NCBI GenBank assembly: GCA_022701365.1
Contig: JAKUHH010000325.1
Location: forward strand, 1 to 64,000
Direction of reading: 5' to 3'
DNA from: Mycocentrospora acerina
Taxonomy: Eukaryota > Ascomycota > Dothideomycetes > Pleosporales
DNA: 64,000 nt
Shown here: piece after piece, positions 55,939-64,000 of the stretch
How positions within the stretch are numbered: the first letter of the stretch is position 1
Layout of the letters: every line of letters begins with the position of its first letter
The notes under the pieces: generated by a model
Databases searched by the model: none
What the model saw: only the letters and a program-made list of their open reading frames with translations
Told to the model about the DNA's origin: nothing
Program-made: the position numbers and the translations under genes

Positions 55939-57420
55939 TATTAGGAGGCGGTGTAGGATGATGAAGGTGAAGAAGAAGGGGGGATACAGTGGAAACCTAG
56001 GTAATTGAATTATTTTTGCTATCAAGTGCTTTCGGTGAAGGTAATGCAACGGAGAATGTGCATCTTATACATCCGTCTAGATATAGTTGTATGTTTTGTC
56101 TTGTCTGATGACAGACCTGGCGGCCACATTACCATTGTTGCCCGCTCGTCACGCCCACCAGAAGCCATTGACTGGTGTTTGGCGGCGACGAGCGGTCTCG
56201 GGTGCTATACTTCATACGAGATGCTGAGGGCAATGTCTGTCCATTGTGAGCGGCGAGCGGGCAACGGGCGGGTGACGGGGACGCTAATGTGGAAGCGGTG
56301 CGGCGGGCTATTTGAACCGTCTGTGCACATGCTGTCCCAATAAACGGTGTGCCAAGTGCGAACGACCTGGGATGCCTATCGTATGCACGTGAGCATTGTG
56401 TTCCAATGAACGATTAATGAGTTATGAGAGCTCTGTGGGCTTTTAGAAACATCAACAGCAGCTCGCTTGTGCAATATTATGTTTTTACTCACCTCCAATT
56501 TGCTACCTCTCAGGACAAAACTCCTTAAGACATCATTGATTTCGTCGGCTAATGTTGACGTAATCAAGCATGTATGTGATCCTTTCGGATGAGCGTCAAG
56601 AGCACAGTGGCTTACTGCTCAGCCAGTGCCTGCATGTAGCTCCAACACTCTAGCTATAATTGGATTAGCAACGCCGTGGAGGATAGAGTCGACTTAATTC
56701 CAGATAGAATTTCGGTAATAAGGAAAGGTAGTTGGAAGTAACATTTCAGCGAACCATCTCCCAATATAGATTATACTGCATTCACTCCACTTTCACTTTG
56801 AGCAACGTCTCGACAATTCACGCGAGCAGTGTAGTTCCTATCATAGATTAAAACCAGGATATTCATATTCACCTGCTCATCTAAGATTATTAAACTTCCG
56901 TGAAGCCGCAAAATAGAAGATAATCGTACCTGAGATTGAGCACAACCCGTTCAGCTCAAATACTAATCAACATGCCTGCGAACCTTCGTTTTCCTTTTCA
57001 CTATCGTATAGAATGAACCTGGTGGATCGCCTTCGCCAAAATTACACCTAATGTCGTCCGTTTTTGAACTAGCGCAGCCACGACGATTACTATTCTGCCA
57101 ACCGAGGCTTCGGAAGGCGTCAACGAACTCCTCTCTTGATCACTGATCCTATTTTGTCAGCAGGATCAGTTTCAACATGCCTTAGGAACTGTACATGTCG
57201 CAATTGGAGGCTCTGCAACATCGGGAATGTCATGTCGTACTTTTAAAAGCACTCGCCAGGACGCATTGCCGAGCTACTGTTTCCTTATAAATCGCAACCT
57301 GAATAGAGATTGAGCCTCAACAAGACCACGAATCTGAATTGTATCATTTGTTCCAGATTCTCACAATCGTAGGGCAGGGACTTTGACCGTTGCAGAGGAT
57401 ATCTATTCAAGCAGAACAAC
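55939..57420. other. Divergent promoter region, SDR / MFS
   Basis: 1.5 kb without a supported gene. It contains a GC-rich patch at 56120-56300 and CCGAGGCTTCGG at 57102-57113, a palindromic word that might bind a zinc-cluster dimer. Both flanking genes start outward from here. Confidence 0.45.
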
Positions 57421-59329
57421 ATGGAAGTACAACCACCGGAATACGCGAACAAGGACGTCACCATGGAAGAGAAACAGGGAGATGAATTAGCACAGAAAGA
57501 GCAACATCTTGGGTCAAAAGAGTACGCACTGGAGGAAGCCAAACCTCAACGACACATCAACCCATCCGACTGGAACGGTCCAGACGATCCCGATAATCCG
57601 CACAACTGGCCATTTTGGCTTAGGGTCTACCATTCCATAATACCTGCTTTTTCTGGATTCGCAGTGTAAGTGAAATACCTCCACCATACTGCGTCTTTTG
57701 TATTCGCTGGTTTTGCGATGGAATCTTAACATTTGATCAGCACGTTCGGGACCTCAGTATATACGCCATCGGTCGGCCTCGTCATGGCTGATTTCTCTGT
57801 TTCCCGTACAGCAGCTTTGGTTGCTCTTTCAGTCTACACACTTGGCCTCGGCTTTGGACCCATCATATCCGCCCCACTGAGTGAACGATACGGCCGAAAG
57901 ATTGTGTACATAGTTTCGTCTCCCATCTTCATGCTTTTTACACTCGGCGCGGGCTTCAGCAAGAGCTTTGCTAGTTTAGTAATATGCAGATTCCTCGCGG
58001 GGATTGCAGGCAGTCCCACCCTCGCTGTAGGAGGAGGAACGGTTGCGGATGTGTTTCCGCCGCATGAACGAGCAACTGTGACTTGCTTGTTCCTGATGGC
58101 GCCATTCGCAGGGCCTGCTCTAGGGTATGTTGATTCATTTTTGACAATAAAGATTAATTTACTCACTCTACCAGACCTGTCGTCGGAGGCTTCGTAGCGC
58201 AGTACAAGAGTTGGCGATGGTCGCAGTGGTGCATCATCTTTATCTCGCTTGCCGTATACGCCATTACTGTCCCAATGAGGGAGACTTACAAAGCGACAAT
58301 TTTGAAGCGACGTACAGCTAAGCTTGGTCTGACGCTTACTAGTAGTCGCGAGGCCGATGCGACAGCTATGAAGCGTAGAATTGTTCAAAACTTTTTGAGG
58401 CCGCTCCATATGCTGTTCACTGAGGTAGGCACATTCTCGTCTTGAATCCACAAAAGAAAATTGATCGGATACTGTTTTCCAGAGAAATAACCAACAACGT
58501 ACTGACAAAACCCAGCCTGCGGTCTTCTTTCTTTCGCTATACACCGCTTTTGCGTTTGGCGTCTTGTTCCTACTACTCCCTGCCCTGCCCTACATATTCT
58601 CTCGCCCGCCATACTCCTTCACCTTATCGCAAGTCGGACTCGCATTTCTCTCAATCGGACTGGGTGTGTTGCTTGGGGGTGGGACGGGTTTGCTTGTTGA
58701 TCATTATATCTACCAGTCCAAGCACCGTCAGGCATTGGAAAAGGGCGAGAAGAACGCGCAGCCAGAGCACCGACTCTATAACGCAATGTTGGGTAGCTGG
58801 GGCTTGCCAATAGGACTGTTTTGGCTTGGATGGTGCGCGGATAAGGGTGTACATTGGGCAGTCTGCCTGCTGGGCGCGGTTCCATTCGCATGGGGGAACA
58901 TGTGCGTTTTTGTAAGTTTTCTTGGGAGGTTTCAATCATCATTACCATGATCGTACCTATAGAAGAGAATAGGTTTGCTTCTAAGAAAGAGCTAGAGAAT
59001 TTTAAGCTAATTGAGAGCATCTAGACTTCTATAGCTATGTACCTTTCAGACGTTTATGGCGCGGCGAATGGTGCATCGGCTTTGGCAGCAAATGGTATAT
59101 TTAGATACACGCTTGGTACTGTATTTCCACTATTTACCATTCAAAGTAAGTTGATCAAACATCTCGATTGGTGGCGCTGACTTCCGGTGCAGTGTACCAA
59201 GCCATGGGCATTGGCTGGGCAACGTCAACGATTGGATTTTTCTCCGCCGCCATGATTCCTATCCCATGGATTTTTTTCAAGTGGGGTCCGATCATCAGGC
59301 AGAGGAGTCGGTATAACTTGGCCATGTGA
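57421..59329 (+). CDS. MFS transporter, DHA1 drug:H+ antiporter type
   Basis: A 510-residue plasma-membrane exporter. Exons are 57421-57665, 57741-58124, 58175-58424, 58516-58911, 59025-59145 and 59193-59329, all GT..AG; the joined frame is open. It has a charged N terminus of about 75 residues ending DPDNPHNWP, the usual lead-in of this fungal subfamily, then 12 predicted membrane spans. Hallmarks are the loop motif LSERYGRKIVY between TM2 and TM3, the RFLAGIAGSP and GGGTVADVFPPHERA segments of the TM4-5 region, and LYTAFAFGVLFL. It is probably an efflux pump for a small molecule handled by the adjacent reductases. The intron before PAVFFLSLY uses the acceptor at 58515; an earlier AG at 58482 would shift the frame. 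Confidence 0.92.
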
Positions 59330-59545
59330 GGTAGGTCTGAGATATACAGTCCAAGATGGGCGACAAACTTTTGAGCATCCGAACAGAGGTCAATAGGCCA
59401 AACATAATGATAATTTTCGCAATTCACCTCAACACATTCCAGCCTAACGAGCACTCTTTTCCGACTCTGCAAGGTGAACGGATCGAGTACACATAGGCGT
59501 TCGAATGCGGAAACGGTACATTTAATCTCTTGGTGTGTATCCCTT

Positions 59546-60873
59546 TTAAATGGTCAGCTTCATCTCCTTGGTTACAAGAACAAAACTCACGACTTGTTTG
59601 GGTGGTGCATCGATCCACGTTGACATGCTGTAGTGAACCTGGTCCGCTACCGTCAACTTTGTGTTGAACTTTTTCTCGAAGAGAAACGTGTTGGGGAATA
59701 GCGGGTCAAATGCTTTCGCATCATGAATCTGACCGATTTCCTCGGCCGATAATGTGATACGCAAAGCTCCGGGTAGTAAGTTGACATGCTCAACAGACTG
59801 TACGCCAACGATTGGAAATACATTAGTCGACTGATGGAAGAGGTATGCTAGTGCCTGAAACAGGGTTAGTAAATTGTGGTAAGAACGCTTCTGCAAATAC
59901 TCACAATATCCTGCAGAGTCGCATTTTTTTCTTTTGCAAGTCGCTCGAGGACATTGCAGACCTTGATATCCCCTTCAGAAGCACTATAGTATCCTTTGCC
60001 TGCATCCGGGTCGTTCTCCATTTTCTTCCGCTGCTCTGATGTTACTAGCTGGCCACCCCCCAAGGAAGCCCACGGGACAATAGCCATGCCCTGGTCTTCG
60101 CACATGGGAATAATTTCCGACTCCATATCCCGGAACGCAGCATTCCATCGACCTTGATAGATGGAGAATGGGGTTAGGCCGTTTCTTCGAGCGACTGCGA
60201 TGGAAACTGTCAGCGAGTCACAGGAACGTATTTGCGGCTAGCTCACATTCGTTTGCCTTAACAACGACCCAAGCTGGAGTATCAGAAATTCCCAAGTACA
60301 AGACTTGTCTTGCCATGACCAACGCGTGAAGGTGTGTCATTAATTCTTCTACAGAGCAAGAAACATCCCACCTGTTCGAATTGGTCAGCCTGAAATGAGA
60401 CTGAACATTCGCATCATGGCGTACCAGTGAAGGTAGAGGATGTCAATGTAGTCCGTCCTCAACTTTCTCAAACTATCTCGAACAGAAACATGCATGCTTT
60501 TTGCGCTCGGGCCGGTGAAATTGCTTTGGATTGGAATCCCCTCACGATTAACGGACTTGTATCCCGACCCAAACTTGGTCGCAATGACCATCTGGTCTCT
60601 GTTGCCGCGTTTTTCCATCCACTCGCCAATCAGATTCTCAGATTCCTCAGAATTGTATGCATTGGCTGTATCGATGAAGTTGCCACCAAGGGAATAATAA
60701 GAGTCCAGCAGCTTGAACGGATCTTCACTTTTCCCAAAGAGCTTGCTCCATGAGTTTCCGATGCTGATGCCACCTAGAGCAATGGGAGAGACTTTGACGT
60801 TTGCCGTGGGCGATAGGACGCGATGCCATCCTAGGGCGGATTCTGGCTTTGGCGGAGGAGCGAATACATCCAT
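59546..60873 (-). CDS. Aldo/keto reductase (AKR9-like, aryl-alcohol dehydrogenase type)
   Basis: A 390-residue NADPH-dependent carbonyl reductase. Exons are 60425-60873, 60247-60371, 59905-60194 and 59546-59854, all GT..AG in an open joined frame. The catalytic tetrad is visible: Asp in NFIDTANAYNSEESE, Tyr in the same block, Lys in VIATKFGSG and His in ILYLHWWDV. LYLGISDTPAWVV and YQGRWNAAFRDMESEIIPM are shared with norsolorinic acid reductase and Aad-type proteins. The C-terminal exon could splice again after PPKQV; I keep the readthrough to TAA at 59546. It is convergent with the MFS gene (216 bp). Confidence 0.9.
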
Positions 60874-61052
60874 GGTGAGCTGGTAATCGAGTAGGTTGTG
60901 GTGAATTTGATGGCATTGTGCATTGCGAACGCCGTTTTTAGGTGTAGATAAGTCCGCATTCAAGGACTTAATTGTGGTGACGGTAGAAACATGGAAAAAT
61001 ACAGATCCTAAAACCGCATTTAAGACCGTATGCAACACGCTGACACTGATCA

Positions 61053-62091
61053 TCATAAGTCCGACGATTTTAAGAGGCTTGGCATGCTGCTCAAAATCGC
61101 ATCTCTGAGTTGTTTTTCAGATATAGGTCTCTCGCCCCGCTTTGCACGCCAGTAGTTTGTCGAGTCGAGCGCTTCCGCGCAGCCATGTAAAAGCCAGCCC
61201 CATTTCGTCAAAAATTCTGTGGTAATTTCCCAACTGCGTGGATCCCAGGGCGAACCCCAGATTACCAGTGCAGGATCGCGATCTGGATCGGCTACATCGC
61301 AGATGTCATGGCAGAGCTCTTCTTCGTCGCAAAGATCAGGGTGTTCAAAGGCTTGCAGCATGTTGTCCCGCAATCGAGGCCAAGGGAATACATCTATCCA
61401 AGGATGGTGCTCTATCGAAAACTGAAGGGCTGTTGGTTGTAGGTTCGCTGGCCACTCGACGAAGCGATTACCGGCAGCGGCTTCCTCCAATGGGCCATAC
61501 TTGTTGAGAGGAGAGATGCCATTCCAGTCGTAGTATTCTGTTGTGATACCTAGGAGATCTGCATTCTTCGCTAAAGCATGGGAGACATTGTACCTTACAA
61601 GAAGTTGTAGATGGGTCAAAGAAGGGGTGCCTTGCATATAGCTTGCTTTTGCATGATCGGCAAAGCGTTCCATCAGTTCGCGCACACGAGGAGAACTCTG
61701 CATGCACTCGGATACAGGAACATATTTAGGATTTGACGCCTTGTCTCCAGATGCTGCGTCCACTTTCGGAAGCTTCGTCCCGGCTTTCCCATTTTTCGCC
61801 ACTTGTTTCGACGGCGCTGCGATTGATGGAGTCGTGGGTTTGTTCTGAGTGCGTAATCCTGGCCAAGAATGTCAGCAAGAATGCTCGGGCATGCTGCAAA
61901 GAAGAGTAGTTCTTACTACGAGCCCTCTGGTTGAGTCGGTTTTGCAATTTCCGCCGCTCAGCTGCGCTCGTTACGCCCGTCCAATCCTCTGCACGATCGC
62001 GCGTATTGAGTCGCTCGGATGACCATTCTAGCTCGATGAGGGCAGGATGTGCCTCCGCGGTGTTCGCAGACAAGGTGCCAAACTGTGCCAT
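61053..62091 (-). CDS. bZIP-type transcription factor with DUF3425 domain
   Basis: A 326-residue regulator. Exon 1 (61917-62091) and exon 2 (61053-61858) join across a 58-nt intron. The basic region AERRKLQNRLNQRARRLR sits at about 43-60 and keeps the N-x7-R pattern of bZIP proteins; a leucine zipper is weak, as in many DUF3425 members. The C-terminal half has the DUF3425 core: QFSIEHHPWIDVFPWPRLRD, LVIWGSPWDPRSWEITTEFL and WGWLLHGCAEALDSTNYWR. Such proteins often regulate secondary metabolism or stress genes. It is 180 bp upstream of the aldo/keto reductase on the same strand. Its own promoter carries a GTCTTTCTATACG-type repeat. Confidence 0.9.
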
Positions 62092-63771
62092 GTTCCCTAA
62101 AATTCGAATATCTGCAAGTTGCTGACAGCCCTCAGTCTGGGTGTCGAGAAGACTTGAGGCCGCTTTGAGTGTATCGCGTCGGCGTTAGAGCTGTCAGCAC
62201 TGTGCATAAACTCCGGAACCAGTAGAGCAAGCGGCACTGGGCAGCTTTCGGTCTTTTTATACGGTCTTTCTATACGAGCTTTTCTATACGAACCTTTCAG
62301 ACGGGCTTCTATACGGTCTTCTTATTCGATCTTTCTATACAGTCTTTTCACAAGATTTCCACTCACCGCTCTTCAAGTACATTAAAGGGACCTTACTTTG
62401 AGCTCGCCTAAATCTCTCATGCATAACGAAAGAAGGTTTCTTTCTTCTGCCTCAATCAAACGCCCAGCTTACACTATTCAAAGAAAGTACCCCTCTTATT
62501 TGTTCACCAGCTACAAATACACTTCAGCTCCTAGTCGAATTGGTCGTTGGATCGCGATTTCACCCTGTGCATAGTCAAATCGTATCATGGAGACATCTGG
62601 ATTGTGTTCACCGCCAGGATGCACGATTCTGTAATCGAAATGAGCTGGAATGCTGCTGGTAACATCATACGTTCCAGACGACAAACAAGTGTCATCCTTG
62701 TGGCTATCGCTGCTTTACTTCAAACCACAATCTTGCTGGGCGGTAATGAATCAAAAAACCTAATCTCACCGCCTCTGATAGGGGGTTGGGGCTGAACGTT
62801 TTACAGTCTTTCCGTGTCGGAAGTGTGAGGAATGCAGTCAAAATCTTCCATGTGGAGGAGTCGCAAGTGATACTCAACTACAGCATGGAAATCAGGCTCA
62901 AAATCATCTCAAATTGGTGTCAAACATATTTCATAGATGTGGATTTACATAGTGAGGATGAGTTCATTGACTCGGGAGTCAAAAGTCACGTCGATGTCAA
63001 CGGGTAGCCTGTCTGCCTTCTCACCCACTACTGCAGTTATGTTGGTAAGTGCTGTGAAAAAGGGGTTCAAGAGCAATTCAGCTTTGAATTACAAACCAAG
63101 AATTGGAGTCACTTGCCCTAGGGTCATGGTCGTTGATAGTGTTAGTCCAATTGTAGATGTTGCGAGGATCTTCCATGGATCTGTGGTTTGGCCTTTGACG
63201 AATCAAAAGGTCTAGAGGTAGGCTGCCTGATTTGACATGTGAATATATCCAAAGATGGGTGATTGGGTATAAGATATGTTGAAGTGCAAAAATTAGTGTT
63301 AATATTATGTGTCTCTAACTTTTCCGCCAATTTCATCTATTCGTTTTGGGGGTTCTGCAACTGATCATTCTAAAATCTCACTGCAACTCCCTCAATTTTT
63401 CGTGACAACAATGCAATCGCAAAAGTTTAGTAGATTATAATCAATGTATTAGGCTTAATTCCGCTATAGCCAACGTAATGGGGAGCAGATATGGCAACCC
63501 ACGGACTGGATAAGAGTAGTGGTATTAGAAGATTGAGTATCAATTCCTTACACCCGTACTGGTCGCTCTGGTCGTTACCACACTTCCATCTCCTTCTCTT
63601 TTCTTTTCAAAGAAGATGTCGTGCTTCACCTCCCCATTCACCTGGGCGATGGCCTCCCGCTTTCACCACGCTGCCATGAATAGGCTCCCGGCAACTAGAC
63701 AGCAACTGCAACGCAGCCAACCTCTCACGAGGGAAGTCAACCCAAAGTAACGCTCCCCTCCAAAGCCAACC
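62092..63771. other. Intergenic with promoter repeat
   Basis: Promoter of the bZIP gene, then 1.4 kb without a supported gene. Frames at 62547-62795 and 62937-63215 show no motif. A CT-rich tract at 63570-63610 precedes the reading frame at 63772. Confidence 0.45.
62249..62348. repeat. Degenerate GTCTTTCTATACG direct repeat
   Basis: About seven imperfect copies of a 13-16 nt unit (GTCTTTTTATACG, GTCTTTCTATACG, GCTTTTCTATACG, GGCTTCTATACG, GATCTTTCTATACA) in 100 bases, 160-260 bp upstream of the bZIP start codon. Confidence 0.85.
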
Positions 63772-64000
63772 ATGTGCCTCACCCTATCCGCCACCCACCG
63801 AACATGTCCACACTCGCACTTTATCGGCACCATGCACTGCACCCTCGACCAATGCCTAAATCACTCAACACACACCTTCCACCTCGAAGATGTAGACTAC
63901 GACTGTGAAATCTGCGCTGCAATGTACATCATACACGTTGACCCCGAGATTGTGCCCGTGCAGCCATACGCACCAACTGATAATATCGACATTAGATTCG
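63772..64000 (+). CDS. Cys/His-rich protein, N-terminal part (runs off window)
   Basis: Open frame from ATG 63772 (context AACCATGTG) to the window end, 76 codons. It contains TCPHSHFIG, MHCTLDQCLNHSTH and DYDCEICAAMY, with Cys and His spaced as in small zinc-binding fungal proteins of unknown role. The acidic segment EDVDY separates the two Cys groups. No family is recognised and the end is missing. Confidence 0.45.
   Translation, partial: MCLTLSATHRTCPHSHFIGTMHCTLDQCLNHSTHTFHLEDVDYDCEICAAMYIIHVDPEIVPVQPYAPTDNIDIRF

Noticed and set aside
61219..61507. Plus-strand frames opposite the bZIP gene
   Set aside because: Shadows of the DUF3425 coding sequence.

Overview
The window is nuclear DNA of a filamentous ascomycete (Pezizomycotina). 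The evidence is short 47-106 nt GT..AG introns with CTAAC/CTGAC-like branch sites, fungal Zn(II)2Cys6 and bZIP/DUF3425 regulators, a fungal cyanide hydratase, and AT-rich tracts whose genes carry CpA-to-TpA (RIP-like) damage. I cannot place the genus. Coordinates of multi-exon genes are spans from start codon to stop codon; exons are given in the evidence.

Left part (1-23 kb): an accessory, transposon-rich stretch. It opens with a decayed LTR retrotransposon (right LTR 2153-2440) lying against a LINE 3' end. Next come broken genes: a GMC oxidoreductase with two in-frame stops (3574-5656), a lipase split by a 116-bp LINE tail with a 12-bp target duplication (6772-8640), a trypsin-like peptidase (8641-10130), a cyclase-family hydrolase with four Trp-to-TAG changes (13945-15060) and the C-terminal half of a CHAT-domain protease (16429-17470). 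Only one intact gene, a conserved fungal protein of unknown function (10669-11463), survives there. Several repeat families recur: LINE 3' ends (three copies), an inverted 120-bp duplication, a CACGTG-rich foldback element (about four pieces) and a 745-bp TIR element.

Middle part (23-44 kb): mostly intact enzymes separated by long gene-free AT-rich spacers. They are an HSL-type hydrolase (its catalytic His replaced by Arg), a carotenoid/stilbene-cleaving dioxygenase, a divergently placed Baeyer-Villiger-type monooxygenase, a dual C2H2/Zn2Cys6 regulator, an intronless bacterial-looking FAD oxidoreductase, an epoxide hydrolase and a secreted type-B carboxylesterase. Together they suggest oxidative cleavage of an alkene or aromatic compound, oxygen insertion into the resulting carbonyl, and ester or epoxide hydrolysis; the substrate is unknown.

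Right part (46-64 kb): a CYTH-like protein, cyanide hydratase, a patatin-like phospholipase, then a compact group made of a Zn2Cys6 regulator, an SDR-like protein lacking the usual Tyr/Lys pair, an MFS exporter, an aldo/keto reductase and a bZIP-DUF3425 regulator. This group looks like a small tailoring/export cluster without a visible backbone enzyme. A Cys/His-rich reading frame runs off the right end.
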